Source of the DNA: Leptospira tipperaryensis
GTDB lineage: Bacteria; Spirochaetota; Leptospiria; Leptospirales; Leptospiraceae
DNA: 64,000 bases
Assembly: GCF_001729245.1 (NCBI RefSeq)
Contig: NZ_CP015217.1
Span: forward strand, 2,768,001 to 2,832,000
Direction of reading: 5' to 3'
The notes under the pieces are model-generated. The model did no database searches and was not told where the DNA came from. It worked only from the letters and a program-made list of their open reading frames with translations. The position numbers and the translations under genes are program-made. Below are positions 1-12,320 of this stretch, in pieces; position 1 is the stretch's first letter, and each line of letters begins with the position of its first letter.

Positions 1-386
1 TCCGAAACGATCTCGTGAGTCACGTCTATCGTAGTATCGTTGCCTTGAGTTCCTGCATGAGGCGGTTCCCTTTCGATCGGCGCCGCAATTCCCGCATACG
101 GATTGGTATGAGTCGTCTCGCTTTTGGAAGGAGTCGAAGGTTTATCGGAAGAGATCGCATTCTTCCCCTTATCCTGAGGTTTTTCGTAAGTCACGCTGAC
201 TACGTTATCTTTATTGATATAACGAATGAAGTCTTCGTTTTCAGCCAGAAGAACTTTCTCATCGTCTTCCAAAATTACCTTTCCTCTATAGATGAGTCCA
301 TTTTTCAACCGAACGATATCGGCGGCGACGAGCGCGGAACCAAAGAAGAAAAAAACAAAAAACAAAACAAAAGCATTTGGCCTCAT
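1..386 (-). CDS. Secreted hypothetical protein, C-terminus cut by the window edge
   Basis: The reading frame starts at an ATG at 384-386 and stays open to base 1, so only about the first 128 residues are present. A GGGAG ribosome-binding site sits about 5 bases upstream of the start. The protein opens with a hydrophobic phenylalanine- and valine-rich stretch of about 22 residues ending in A-L-V-A-A, which reads as a signal peptide. The mature part starts with a short beta-rich segment (around residues 24-55) and continues into a Ser/Thr/Pro-rich linker. I do not recognise the family. An exported or outer-membrane location is inferred from the signal peptide only. A forward ORF over the same bases has low-complexity, unprotein-like composition and is judged a shadow. 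Confidence 0.7.
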   Translation of the reverse strand, partial: MRPNAFVLFFVFFFFGSALVAADIVRLKNGLIYRGKVILEDDEKVLLAENEDFIRYINKDNVVSVTYEKPQDKGKNAISSDKPSTPSKSETTHTNPYAGIAAPIEREPPHAGTQGNDTTIDVTHEIVS

Positions 387-1134
387 AAAACTCCCAACCT
401 TATCAATTTTTTATTTCCAATTTTTCAAATTATCAAGCAGAAATGAATCCCAAATCCAAGACCTTTGTTTCGATAACAACCCGGGAAGAATAACAGAAAC
501 AGAAAGCAAAGACAAGAATCAACTAGGAAAAAACTTTTTCTTTCGACGAATAACAATAAGGTGATCTTTCAAAGTTCAAAGATTCTCGCTTCCAAGAAGG
601 CAAACGAATTGAGACAAAACTGCGTCTTTTTTAAGTAAAATTTACTAAAAATTCAATGCTCGAAACAAGGAGGGGTTATAATTTTAGAAATCATCAGTTC
701 TTTGAAAAGGAGTCCCGAAAATCGAGCCCGCAAGCGTGCTATAACCGGGAATTAACGTCAGATTGTAGAAAGAATCGGAAATTATAAAACTGAACGGATA
801 TCGAATTCGAAAAAAGAAATTAGATAGATTGAATTTTGAAAGTGATTTTAATCTGAGAATCTCAACTGGATCTTTCTTTCGAATCAAAAATTGATTATGA
901 AATTACATTTAAGACATAAACAGGAAGTCGGAATTTCTTCTAAAAAGAAGCTTAGATCCTTGTCCGAACGGATTTCATTCTTAAAACAAGCCATAACAAA
1001 CGCAGTTTACTTGTTAAATTCAGTTCCGGAATTTTTTCTTCGGTTAACGAACCCCAGCAAATCAAATCCATTAGAAATTTATAATTTTATAATATATTTT
1101 TGCTCCATTGATTTTAACAACGGAAAAAATCGAT
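387..1134. other. Intergenic region between divergent genes
   Basis: This 748-base AT-rich stretch separates the divergent secreted-protein gene and the histidine kinase gene, so it should carry promoters for both. Short ORFs at 684-887 (minus) and 891-1145 (plus) have no ribosome-binding site or recognisable composition and were not called. I see no RNA gene or clear terminator. Confidence 0.5.
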
Positions 1135-4100
1135 ATGAGCAATAAAGGCGATTCTTTCGAAAATTTAAAAAAGGAATTAGAAGAATCCCGACTTCGAATT
1201 CAATCTCTGGAGAATCAGATTCGTGAAAACGAATCCTTAAAGGATTCTCTTCGAAAGGCCGAAAAAAGAATAACTCAGATCATAGAAAATTCTCCGGACG
1301 CGATCGTAATTCTAAATATGGAGACCGGAAAATTTCAATCGGTCAATCAGAGGGCTTCCGCTCTTTTCGGATATTCCATAGAAGAATTTCAAACGCTCGG
1401 TCCGATCGAAATCAGTCCCCCTTTTCAAGAAGACGGAAGGTCGAGCGAAGAAGCTGCCCTCGGATATCTCAAAAGAGCGAGTCAAGGCGAGTTAGTCACC
1501 TTTGAATGGCTTCACAAATCCAAATCCGATGAAATCATCTCCTGCGAAGTGAGATTGATTTCTCTTCCCGGAGAAAGCCTTCTCGTCCGAGGAAGTATTC
1601 TCGATATCCGAGATCAAAAAAAGATCCAGGACGAACTCAAAAAAAATCAAAAACGGTTGGAGTCCGCGATTTACGGAGGGGAGCTGGGTCTCTGGGAATG
1701 GGATATTCCGACTAACGGAAATACGTTTAACGAATACTGGGCTGAAATGTTAGGTTACAAATTGAGCGAACTCCGTCCGCACATGGACACTTGGAAGTCC
1801 TTGCTCCATCCCGAAGATCTTCCGTTAGCCGAGCAAGCCTTGCAAAAATATATGTCCGGAGAAAGTCCCGTCTACGAATGCGAGTTTCGTATGAAGTGTA
1901 AGGACGGTTCTTGGAAGTGGATCTTAACCGTCGGCAAACTTCAGGACTACGATTCAAACGGACAACCGCTCAAGATGTACGGAATTCACGCAGATATCAA
2001 CCGTCGAAAAAAAGTGGAACAAAAACTAAAAGAAAAGGAAGCAGCGCTTTCTCGTTCTCAAAAATTGGCGGGGCTCGGTTCCTGGGAATACGAACTTGCA
2101 AACGATACGATGTCAGTCTCGGAACATCTTGGAAAAATTTACGAACTGGAAAATTCCTCTTCCAAGGGAATCTACGGTCTCGAACTCATTCATCCGGACG
2201 ATAAAACCCGAGTTCAAAATTATTTCATAAACGCGATCTCCAACGGATATATTCGTGAAATTGAATATAGAATTTTTACGACTTCCGGAAAATTAAAGAC
2301 GATTCTCAATCAGAGCGAATTGATCTCGAACGAAAAGGGAGAACTCATAAAGATCATCGGTTCTATTTTGGACGTCAGCGAAAAAAGAAAAAACGAAAGA
2401 CTTCTCCAATATCGTCTCGGTTTTGAAACGCTGACTACAAAAGTTTCGAGCGAAATCATCAATCTTCCTTCCCACGAAATCCCGGAAACCATACGATCCG
2501 GTTTGGAAAAATTAGCCCTCTTTTTGAACATGCAAAGGGGAACCATCGTCCTCTATAACTCCGATTACACGACGAGACGAGTGATCTACGAATGGATTCA
2601 TCCGAAGGCAAAAATACAAAAGGAAAATCTAAATCAAATAGAAACGATCGATCCGAACAGCTTTATCACGGGCGAAATGAAAGGCGGAAGAATCGCAAAG
2701 ATTGAAAGTAAAGAAGATCTTCCCCTCGATTCCGATCGCGAACTGTTGACCCGAAACGGATTCTTATCGTATCTCGCGATTCCACTGATGATCGGCGGGA
2801 ACTTAAAAGGAAGACTCGGTTTCGGTTCGGAAAGTTTAGGAATCAAAAAAGAACCAGATCTCGATCAACTGGAAAATCAACTCTTAAGAAACTTTGCAGA
2901 GATTATCATCAACGCCTTGGAAAGAAAAAGAGTCGAAGAGGAATTGAAACAGGAAAGAGATCTTCTTTCCTCCATCACCGAAAACAGCGCGACTTCTATC
3001 ACGGTCCTCAGTCCGGAAGGTAAAATTCTCTACGCAAATAAAAGTTCGGAACACGTTTTAGGAATTCAAAGTTCGGATATCACTTCTCGCTCTTACAATT
3101 CTCCTCAATGGGAAGCCATGTCTCTCGACGGGGGAGAATGGAAAGAAGAAGACCAACCCTTTACTCTGGTGATGAAAACCGGCGCGCCTGTCTACGATAT
3201 ACGACACGCGATCGTAACCTCAAACAAAGAAATCAAATATTTATCAGTAAACGGATCTCCCGTAAAAAACGACAAAGGGGAAATTCTATCCCTCGTATTT
3301 TTAGTTACCGATATCACCGAAAGTGTCTTAAAGGAACGAGCTCTCAAAGCGAACGAGGAACGATACAGAACCGTCGCGGAACAAACCGGAAGTATCGTCT
3401 ACGACTACGACGTCTCCACCGGGAATGTGACCTGGGCCGGAGCCGTTTTTTCACTGACCGGATTTAAACTAGAAGAATTCCAAAACTTTAATATAGATAA
3501 ATGGACTGAATTTATTCATCCGATGGATCTGGATCGAGTTTTACACGACTTGGAAGAATCCATGACCAAACGAACCAAGTTTCGTTCCACGTATCGTTTT
3601 CGAACCAAATACGGAGGTTATATTTTGGTCGAAGACAGAGGAGTTGTTCTCTACGACGGAGAAAATAAAGCCTTTCGTATGATGGGAGCGATGATAGATA
3701 TCGCCGAAAAGAAAAAAGCGGAAGAGATGCTCAAGGATAGCGAAGAAAGACTTCGTCTCGCGCTCAACGCCGCCAATATGGGAAACTGGAGTTGGGAAAT
3801 CAGCGAGGACAAAATCAACTGGTCCGAAAAAGCGTTTCAGATTTTTAGAACTGAACCTTCCCTTTTCAAGGCCAATCTAAAAGCCGTTTCCGATCTGACT
3901 CATCCCGAAGACAAACCCCTCTTTGAAAAAACGATTCAGAATCTCCTCGCTGGAAAAACCGCCGGAGACGAGTATTACTTTCAACATAGATTGCTTCTTC
4001 CTAACGACGATCTCGCTTGGATCGAAGCCAAAGGAAAACTCTACAGAGATCGAAATTCTCAACCGGTTCGTTTGGTCGGAACCGTAACCGATATCACCGA

Positions 4101-5571
4101 AAGAAAAAAAGCCGAAGAAGAACTCAAAACTTCCGAGATGAGGTTTCAGACTTTCTATCAATTTTCAAACGAAGCGATCATTTTATTAGAAAAAGGGAAT
4201 ATTCGAATCGAAGACTCCAATCCCGCGTTCCAAAAACTTTTCGGATATTCGGCGAATGAGGCCGCGGGTCTCAATCTCATCCGTCTTCTTTCAAGAGGTT
4301 CCTTACGTGAGTTGAGAAAAAGAAACTTTTCATTCGGGGGAAAAGATTCCGTCGAAATCATAGCCAAAAAGAAAAACGGAAATTTCTTTCCCGCGATCGT
4401 AAGCCTGAGAACCTTCATCAACAAGGGAACGGTTTTTTACTCCGTCAACGTCATCGATACGACTCCGTTTAAGGAAGCCGAAGAACTCAGGATCGTAAAT
4501 AACGAAATTCGGGTCCGAAATAAACTCATCGAAATCCAAAAAAACGAATTGGAAAACACGTTGGAAAATCTAAAAAAAACCCAGTCCCAACTGATCCAAT
4601 CCGAAAAAATGGCCGCGCTCGGACAACTGATGGCCGGCATCGCTCACGAAATCAACAACCCGATCGGGGCCGTACAAGCCTCCAATCAAAACATTCAAGA
4701 ATGTCTCAATCGATTTCGTTCTCTTTTACCGGACGTTCAGATCGCGATGGGATCCCTCAACGCGGAACTGAGAGAGTTGTTCGCGGAATTTATAGAAAGA
4801 GCCATTTCGAGCAACGAACACTTCACCGGAATGGAACAAAGAAATCGCAAAAAAACGATCGCAAGCATATTAGAATCTCGTAAAATACCCACCCGCCTAG
4901 CGGTCGCCTACGCGGATACGTTAGTCGACATGGGGATCGGAGAACTGCCCGAAAAGTTTATTCCTCTTCTATTATTGGAACAGTCCGAAATGATCTTGGA
5001 ATATTCTTCCTTAGAATCCTTCTTTTTTAGAAATACAAAAACGATTCAAGTGGCAGTGGATCGGATTTCCAAAATTCTTTACGCGCTCAAAAATTTCTCA
5101 CACTTCGATATCGCGGGAGAAAGAATCCTCGCTTCGGTCAAGGATACGATCGAAACCGTTCTTACGATCTATCATAACCAGTTAAAAAAAGGAGTGGAAC
5201 TGCAAAAAGATTTTGAAGAGGTTCCTCCGATTTTATGTTTTCCGGACGACCTGCTCCATATCTGGACCAATCTTATCTACAATTCTTTGCAAGCGATGCA
5301 GTTTAAGGGATCCATTACGATTCGTCTGAGAAAAAAAGAAAGCGAGTTGATGGTGGAAGTAAAAGACAACGGGCCCGGAATCCCAGGTGAAATTCAGGAA
5401 AGAATTTTTGAACCCTTCTTTACGACAAAGGCTCCGGGTGAAGGAAGCGGGCTCGGACTGGATATCGTGAAAAAGATCGTGGAGAAACACGAGGGAAAGA
5501 TCGAATTGGAAAGTTTTCCCGGAATGACTTCCTTTAAGATCTATCTTCCGATTCTTACGGAACGGGTATGA
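1135..5571 (+). CDS. Multi-PAS/GAF sensor histidine kinase
   Basis: A predicted soluble sensor kinase of 1478 residues; no membrane segment is visible. I read PAS-like modules near residues 50-165, 175-290 and 300-415, a GAF-like module near 430-600, and four more PAS modules near 608-725, 740-860, 865-990 and 1000-1110. A coiled coil precedes the kinase core. The H-box reads GIAHEINNP, with phospho-acceptor His1171. The N-box (TNLIYNSLQ), G1 (DNGPGIP) and G2 (GEGSGLGL) are intact, so the ATPase domain looks active. About 100 helical residues separate the H-box from the next DHp helix, more than usual. A TTG lies in frame at 1108, but ATG 1135 is the natural start. It converges on a receiver gene that may be a partner. 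Confidence 0.93.
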   Translation: MSNKGDSFENLKKELEESRLRIQSLENQIRENESLKDSLRKAEKRITQIIENSPDAIVILNMETGKFQSVNQRASALFGYSIEEFQTLGPIEISPPFQEDGRSSEEAALGYLKRASQGELVTFEWLHKSKSDEIISCEVRLISLPGESLLVRGSILDIRDQKKIQDELKKNQKRLESAIYGGELGLWEWDIPTNGNTFNEYWAEMLGYKLSELRPHMDTWKSLLHPEDLPLAEQALQKYMSGESPVYECEFRMKCKDGSWKWILTVGKLQDYDSNGQPLKMYGIHADINRRKKVEQKLKEKEAALSRSQKLAGLGSWEYELANDTMSVSEHLGKIYELENSSSKGIYGLELIHPDDKTRVQNYFINAISNGYIREIEYRIFTTSGKLKTILNQSELISNEKGELIKIIGSILDVSEKRKNERLLQYRLGFETLTTKVSSEIINLPSHEIPETIRSGLEKLALFLNMQRGTIVLYNSDYTTRRVIYEWIHPKAKIQKENLNQIETIDPNSFITGEMKGGRIAKIESKEDLPLDSDRELLTRNGFLSYLAIPLMIGGNLKGRLGFGSESLGIKKEPDLDQLENQLLRNFAEIIINALERKRVEEELKQERDLLSSITENSATSITVLSPEGKILYANKSSEHVLGIQSSDITSRSYNSPQWEAMSLDGGEWKEEDQPFTLVMKTGAPVYDIRHAIVTSNKEIKYLSVNGSPVKNDKGEILSLVFLVTDITESVLKERALKANEERYRTVAEQTGSIVYDYDVSTGNVTWAGAVFSLTGFKLEEFQNFNIDKWTEFIHPMDLDRVLHDLEESMTKRTKFRSTYRFRTKYGGYILVEDRGVVLYDGENKAFRMMGAMIDIAEKKKAEEMLKDSEERLRLALNAANMGNWSWEISEDKINWSEKAFQIFRTEPSLFKANLKAVSDLTHPEDKPLFEKTIQNLLAGKTAGDEYYFQHRLLLPNDDLAWIEAKGKLYRDRNSQPVRLVGTVTDITERKKAEEELKTSEMRFQTFYQFSNEAIILLEKGNIRIEDSNPAFQKLFGYSANEAAGLNLIRLLSRGSLRELRKRNFSFGGKDSVEIIAKKKNGNFFPAIVSLRTFINKGTVFYSVNVIDTTPFKEAEELRIVNNEIRVRNKLIEIQKNELENTLENLKKTQSQLIQSEKMAALGQLMAGIAHEINNPIGAVQASNQNIQECLNRFRSLLPDVQIAMGSLNAELRELFAEFIERAISSNEHFTGMEQRNRKKTIASILESRKIPTRLAVAYADTLVDMGIGELPEKFIPLLLLEQSEMILEYSSLESFFFRNTKTIQVAVDRISKILYALKNFSHFDIAGERILASVKDTIETVLTIYHNQLKKGVELQKDFEEVPPILCFPDDLLHIWTNLIYNSLQAMQFKGSITIRLRKKESELMVEVKDNGPGIPGEIQERIFEPFFTTKAPGEGSGLGLDIVKKIVEKHEGKIELESFPGMTSFKIYLPILTERV

Positions 5572-5655
5572 TCGATATTTAATATTCTCTGAAAATGAAA
5601 ACGGGGAAGACGGATCTAAAATCGCACGAAACAAATCGCAGGAGCCGAAAGAATT

Positions 5656-6045
<390 letters not shown>

Positions 6046-6161
6046 CTGAGGTACTCACCTATTTAATTCGACTCGCCTAATAGTAAAAAAACGCAAGGCG
6101 TTACACTATTTGGAAAAAAAATAATGGCAAGTCAATTTTGGAAAAAAATGACAAACCCCTT

Positions 6162-7871
6162 TTAAAGTGAAACCTGAGGGATGGGAAGAATCTCCGGAGA
6201 AGGCTCCATGATATAGTAACCCTGACAATATTCCACCCCTAATGTACGAACCGTGTCAAATTCTTCTTTCCCGGCTACGAATTCCGCGATGACCTTGGCA
6301 CCGATTCGATGCGCCATTTCCGTCATTGCAGAGGTAAGAAGAAAAGGAGTCTGACTGAGGTGAATTCCTTTGATAAACTTTCCGTCGATTTTGATATAGT
6401 CGGGATCGATCTCCATCAATCTTTCGAAATTGGATTGATCCACTCCGAAGTCGTCGATCGCAATCTTACAACCGCACTCCTTGAGTTCTTTGATCGTTTC
6501 CAAACCTCGATCTCCTCCGGCGAGCCGATCGGTTTCCAAAATTTCAAGAGTCAATCTTTCCGGAAGAATTCCATAGTGTTGCAGACGACTTACGACCCAA
6601 AGGACAAACCCTTTTTTTTCTAGATCGGATTCCGAAATGTTTACGGAAAAAGAATATTCGGGATGTTTTGAAAAATAACGAAGCGATTTTTCGATCATGA
6701 TCGGAGTCAGAAGTCGAATGATCCCGGTCGATCTTGCGATCGAGATAAAACTCGCGGGTGAATAGACTTGATCTCCTTCTTGGATTCTCGCAAGACATTC
6801 AAATTTTGTAATTCTTTCGAGTTTGTTGTCGTAGATTCCCTGAAAATAAGGAATCACGTTGCCCGCGTTGATCGCGTCGTTCAACTTTCTTCCGAGGATC
6901 AGGTTGATCTGATACTGATCCCCTTCCTCCATCGAATTGGAATACTGCATGAGTTCGAGTTCTCGGTTTTGAGCCGCGTTCATCATAGCAATTCTCGCCT
7001 TATAGTATAACGCCGTATAGTCGGTCGCGACTCCGATGGAAACGTTTACACGAAAAGAAATTCCGTCGGCTTCCAGATATTCCGATCTTAGAAGAATCCG
7101 AAATGCCACAAGAAGAGAATGGAATTTGCTTTCTTCGAGATCGGAAAGGACAGCGACCTCGTCTTGATAGAGGTGAAACAACCTTCCGGACTTTCCCAAA
7201 AACGTAGAAAGAGAATTTAAGAATTGGCTAAGGACCTTGTGATAGACTCCGACTCCGAAATGATGGGTCGTAGAAGTGGAGGATTCGATTCGGATAACGG
7301 AAAGTGTGGAAGGAATTTTCAGGACTTCCCTTTCGTCCAGAGACCTTCGTAAACTCTCCAGATTCGGGAGTTCAGTTTCTCTGTCATAGAGAAGGGTCTT
7401 TTCCAATTTCTGATTGAGATCCAAAAGAGAGACGTCCTTAAAATAGGATTTGAGCGCCTCTCGAATCGTAAGAATCAAGTCGTTGGAATCCCAGGGTTTG
7501 GAAAGATATCGGTATAAGTTTGCGTGGTTCAACGCGTTTCCCACCGCGTCGGCGGACGCTTGCCCCGTCAGCATGATCTTTCGGATATCCGGATTTCGAT
7601 TGTGGATTCGGATTAGGAGTTCGTCTCCTTTAACTCCGGGCATTACCTGATCACAGATGATGACCGGAATATCGATCCCGCTCGCCATATATTCTTCCAG
7701 AATTTCCCAGGCCGACTCCGCGTCTTCCGCGGTTTCAATATCGTATTCTTTACCGAATGCGAGTTTGAGTTGTTCTTTGAGTCCCCTCAGGATGATCAAT
7801 TCGTCGTCGACTAAGAGTATGACGGGTTTAGAATCTCCGCTTTCTTTCTTAGAAATTTCGTTTCCGTTCAT
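6162..7871 (-). CDS. Response regulator with degenerate GGDEF and EAL domain (c-di-GMP phosphodiesterase candidate)
   Basis: A 569-residue protein. The receiver spans about residues 16-140, with Asp22/Asp23 and phospho-acceptor Asp74 in I-C-D-Q-V-M-P. A GGDEF-like domain spans about 165-315, but its signature is reduced to Y-Q-D-E-V, so diguanylate cyclase activity is not expected. The EAL domain spans about 325-560. It keeps E-C-L-A-R in place of EALxR, S-V-N-I-S, L-E-I-L-E-T, I-D-D-F-G and I-K-I-D, but has A-E-F-V-A where the family usually has AEGVE. Catalysis therefore looks possible but uncertain. ATG 7871 follows a GGAT-like ribosome-binding site. The likely role is coupling phosphorylation to c-di-GMP breakdown. 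Confidence 0.9.
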   Translation of the reverse strand: MNGNEISKKESGDSKPVILLVDDELIILRGLKEQLKLAFGKEYDIETAEDAESAWEILEEYMASGIDIPVIICDQVMPGVKGDELLIRIHNRNPDIRKIMLTGQASADAVGNALNHANLYRYLSKPWDSNDLILTIREALKSYFKDVSLLDLNQKLEKTLLYDRETELPNLESLRRSLDEREVLKIPSTLSVIRIESSTSTTHHFGVGVYHKVLSQFLNSLSTFLGKSGRLFHLYQDEVAVLSDLEESKFHSLLVAFRILLRSEYLEADGISFRVNVSIGVATDYTALYYKARIAMMNAAQNRELELMQYSNSMEEGDQYQINLILGRKLNDAINAGNVIPYFQGIYDNKLERITKFECLARIQEGDQVYSPASFISIARSTGIIRLLTPIMIEKSLRYFSKHPEYSFSVNISESDLEKKGFVLWVVSRLQHYGILPERLTLEILETDRLAGGDRGLETIKELKECGCKIAIDDFGVDQSNFERLMEIDPDYIKIDGKFIKGIHLSQTPFLLTSAMTEMAHRIGAKVIAEFVAGKEEFDTVRTLGVEYCQGYYIMEPSPEILPIPQVSL

Positions 7872-8082
7872 TCATAATCCTAAAACAGTGTTTCATTTAA
7901 CATTATACGATAGGCGGAACGATTTGTGATTGGAAATTTATTTCCAAAAAAGTAATTTTAATCTTTCGCCGATTGTAATTTTAGAAAATCGGAAGAATTC
8001 ATTCTTCCAACTTTCGTTCCCAAATTCACGTTAGTTTTTTCTAATGCCGAATGCCCAAATCGAACAGTCAAAGTTCTTATAT

Positions 8083-8108
8083 TTGACAACCGGGTCTGTA
8101 ATTATACT
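8083..8108 (+). promoter_or_regulatory. Possible promoter of the ferredoxin-cyclase fusion
   Basis: TTGACA at 8083-8088 is a perfect -35 match, and TATACT at 8103-8108 matches five of six -10 bases. The 14-base spacer is shorter than the usual 16-18, so this is a weak call. Transcription would start near 8115, about 50 bases before the ATG at 8166. Confidence 0.3.
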
Positions 8109-8165
8109 CTTCCCCGTAGAACGCCAATTATTTTTTTATATTCCCATTAAATCTGGAAGGTTTTG

Positions 8166-9776
<1,611 letters not shown>

Positions 9777-9880
9777 AAGAATTCTTTGTAATTTTTTTCT
9801 TGAACGAATCGGAATCCTCTCTAACTTGATCGATCGACCCTTTCCCGATTCTTTTATACATACAATTTCAGGAGTTATAA

Positions 9881-10840
9881 ATGCAAAATGAAAATCAAAA
9901 ATTCTCGATCGATGCAAAAGGGGAAGATCTATTCCTCATCTATCTAAAGAACGTCTTTTTTACCTTCATCACCTTCGGCGTTTATTATTTCTGGGCAAAG
10001 GTAAACACTCAAAAATTTGTTCACAGACACGTTCTATTTCAAGGTCAACGGTTTGATTATCACGGAACGGGTAAGGAAAATTTTATCGGTTTTATAAAAG
10101 CTCTCGGAATCATCGTTTTAGGATCCCTTTTCGCCGCAGGAATTTACTACGTCGCCTCTCTCCTCGGAACCTGGGCAAGGGCGCTCGTTACCATCGCTCT
10201 TTATATCGGAATTTTATGCGTCATTCCCTACGTCATCATCGGTTCCAAAAGATATTTTTTAAGTCGTACTTCGTTTAACAATATTCGATTTCGTTTTAGC
10301 GGAAAAGTGGACGAATTGATCAAAATTTTTATTCCGAACGCGCTTCTGTCAGTCGTCACTCTTGGAATTTATTCCCCATGGTTTATCAATCTTCTGGAAA
10401 AATTTCGAATCGAAAAATCCCATTTAGGAAACGCGGACTTTCAATACGACGGAAACGGTAAGGATTTATTTTTTATCTATCTCAAAGGAATCTTTTTCAC
10501 GCCGTTTACCGCGGGAATTTACTTCTTCTGGTTTCACGCCAATGTTCACAACTACGTCTGGAATCACACAAAGTTTCAAGGAATCTCTTTTCGTTCCGAA
10601 CTCAGAGGCGGAACGGTTTTTGTAAACTCGCTTATCGCAATCGTCTTAGTATTCTTCACTCTTGGAATCGGAGTTCCTTGGGCTTATCTCCGAGGTTTAA
10701 GAATCGTGATTCAATCCTTAACCTTGGATTCCGCTCCCGATCTATCGTCCATTCAGAGCGTGAGAGATCCGAACGCGAGCGCGTTGGCGGACGGAATATC
10801 CGAAGCAAGCGAGGCGATCGGTAGCATCTTCGGCAATTAA
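9881..10840 (+). CDS. DUF898 (YjgN-like) membrane protein
   Basis: A 319-residue integral membrane protein with several hydrophobic segments. It is built from two related halves: the pattern G-x-D-L-F-x-I-Y-L-K followed by F-F-T-x-x-T-x-G-x-Y-x-F-W occurs near residues 14-42 and again near 193-222. That arrangement is typical of DUF898/YjgN proteins, whose function is not established. The C-terminus is Ser/Ala-rich and probably cytoplasmic. The start ATG follows an AGGAG at a good distance. The M48 protease gene begins 5 bases after the stop, so the two are almost certainly co-transcribed. Confidence 0.88.
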   Translation: MQNENQKFSIDAKGEDLFLIYLKNVFFTFITFGVYYFWAKVNTQKFVHRHVLFQGQRFDYHGTGKENFIGFIKALGIIVLGSLFAAGIYYVASLLGTWARALVTIALYIGILCVIPYVIIGSKRYFLSRTSFNNIRFRFSGKVDELIKIFIPNALLSVVTLGIYSPWFINLLEKFRIEKSHLGNADFQYDGNGKDLFFIYLKGIFFTPFTAGIYFFWFHANVHNYVWNHTKFQGISFRSELRGGTVFVNSLIAIVLVFFTLGIGVPWAYLRGLRIVIQSLTLDSAPDLSSIQSVRDPNASALADGISEASEAIGSIFGN

Positions 10841-10845
10841 AAAGA

Positions 10846-12003
10846 ATGCCCGATCTTTATTACGACGGCAAATCAGCCATTCCGGTTCCGGGAAATCTAA
10901 TTTCCAAGGAGACCGGTTTGGTTTTCGAATCCTCGGCTTCGACTCCAAAAACATTCCATTTTTCTTATAAACAAATTCAATCCCTCGAAAAACTGGGAAA
11001 CGAATACAGACTGGAACTAAAAAGCCAGAACGAAGAAGAATCCGATCCGATTCTTACCTTTGAATCCAAAGACAAAGCGGAGCAGATCAAAAAAAACAGA
11101 AGTAAGACGTTTGGAGACGGTTTTGGAGGTTTGATCTCTCGATTCTTACAACTTCCAAATTTGTATCAGATCCTCATCGCGGGAATTTTGGCGTTTGGAA
11201 TCGGTTATCTTCTTTTTACAAAACTCGATCGACTCTATATTTTTGTTCCTGAATCCGCAGACAAATCTCTGGGAAATCTGATCGGGGAAAGGTTCGAAGC
11301 GAACTATTCCGAATGCAAAAATCGAAAACTAAGATACAGCATAGAAAAAATTACTAGAACAATTCTTCCTAAAAAAAGAAAAGATCAATATTCGATCCAT
11401 GTCTTACGAAGCGCCGATATCAACGCGTTTGCGCTTCCGGGCGGAAAGATCTACATTCTTTCCGGACTGATTCAAGAATCAAAAACCCCGGAAGAGATCG
11501 CCGCGATTCTCGCTCACGAAATTTCTCATGTGGACGAAAGACACGGAATTCGACAGTTGATTCGTTTATTAGGAATTTCGATTGTAATCAAACTCGCGAT
11601 CGGACTCGGGTTTGACGATATCGGTTCTTTGGAAACGATCACGGAGATCGTCAATACTCTCACGATCTTAAGATACTCGAGAGAATTTGAAGAGGAAGCC
11701 GACACAAACGCGTTTGAGATTCTTAAAAAATCGGGGGTCGGAGTGAAGGGCTTTATCGATTTTTTCGAAAGGGAAGAAGCAAAACTTGTCTCGGACAAAA
11801 AACCGCAGAGCAAAAAAAATACCAAAAAAGAAGAGAAGGATTGGGATCCGGCAAAAATCTTAGATTGGTTCAGCACACATCCTGATAATCAAACTAGAAT
11901 TCAGAAGGCGAAGGAATTTTCAAAGGGTATTAGAACTCGAAAGAGAGAAATTCAAATAGAGAATTGGGAAACGATTCGGGAATCCTGCTCCGAATCTATT
12001 TGA
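10846..12003 (+). CDS. M48-family membrane metalloprotease
   Basis: A 385-residue protease. Residues 1-100 form a soluble N-terminal part, one membrane segment lies near 107-125, and the peptidase domain follows. Zinc ligands His224 and His228, with catalytic Glu225, lie in A-H-E-I-S-H. The third ligand is expected in the F-E-E-E-A-D-T-N-A-F segment about 55 residues later, the normal M48 arrangement. The domain topology suggests the peptidase faces the periplasm. It follows the DUF898 gene by 5 bases; other YjgN-type proteins are also found beside M48 proteases. Its role in envelope protein quality control is inferred. The 3' end overlaps a small convergent ORF by 8 bases. Confidence 0.9.
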   Translation: MPDLYYDGKSAIPVPGNLISKETGLVFESSASTPKTFHFSYKQIQSLEKLGNEYRLELKSQNEEESDPILTFESKDKAEQIKKNRSKTFGDGFGGLISRFLQLPNLYQILIAGILAFGIGYLLFTKLDRLYIFVPESADKSLGNLIGERFEANYSECKNRKLRYSIEKITRTILPKKRKDQYSIHVLRSADINAFALPGGKIYILSGLIQESKTPEEIAAILAHEISHVDERHGIRQLIRLLGISIVIKLAIGLGFDDIGSLETITEIVNTLTILRYSREFEEEADTNAFEILKKSGVGVKGFIDFFEREEAKLVSDKKPQSKKNTKKEEKDWDPAKILDWFSTHPDNQTRIQKAKEFSKGIRTRKREIQIENWETIRESCSESI

Positions 12004-12166
12004 TTTCCTCCCAAGGAAAAAGCTCATGCACGGTGTTGCCTAACGCACGATCGAAACTTTCAAAGGACTTTAAAATTTCCTGAAGCAAGGCTTCACCGCT
12101 ATTCGGATCACAGGCTTGTGCCTGATTGTTCTCGAGAAGATTCGATTCTAACTGCGTATCTTTCAT
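11996..12166 (-). CDS. Small hypothetical protein (56 residues)
   Basis: A short acidic ORF convergent with the M48 gene, overlapping its last 8 bases. I chose the internal ATG at 12164-12166 because a GGA lies about 8 bases upstream; a longer version would start at 12193. The C-terminal half (E-A-L-L-Q-E-I-L-K-S-F-E-S-F) is predicted to be an amphipathic helix. There is no signal peptide and no recognised family. The codon pattern looks plausible for a gene, but the short length leaves real doubt. Confidence 0.45.
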   Translation of the reverse strand: MKDTQLESNLLENNQAQACDPNSGEALLQEILKSFESFDRALGNTVHELFPWEEIK

Positions 12167-12320
12167 TTTTTTTCCAGAGTCTTTTTTTATCATAATACAT
12201 AAAGATTAGAGGGAAAAAACCGACAAAACCAACGAGACAAAATCTTTTTTCTAAGACAAGACGGGAAATTATTCTTAAATCGATTCCCAAATTTTTTCAC
12301 ACTCAAAAGTATGGGAGAAG

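Noticed and set aside
15..446. 143-residue plus-strand ORF at the left edge
   Set aside because: It is antisense to the secreted-protein gene, which has a ribosome-binding site and signal peptide; its own product is Arg/Phe/Lys-rich and unlike a protein.
684..1145. Two short ORFs (684-887 minus, 891-1145 plus) before the kinase gene
   Set aside because: They have no ribosome-binding site or recognisable composition, and the second runs into the kinase start in another frame.
9826..9860. TTGATC and TATACA as a promoter for the DUF898 gene
   Set aside because: The spacer is 23 bases, too long for a sigma-70 promoter.
12108..12290. 60-residue minus-strand ORF upstream of hisC
   Set aside because: It overlaps the better small ORF at 11996-12166 in another frame and is Phe/Leu/Arg-rich without a ribosome-binding site.
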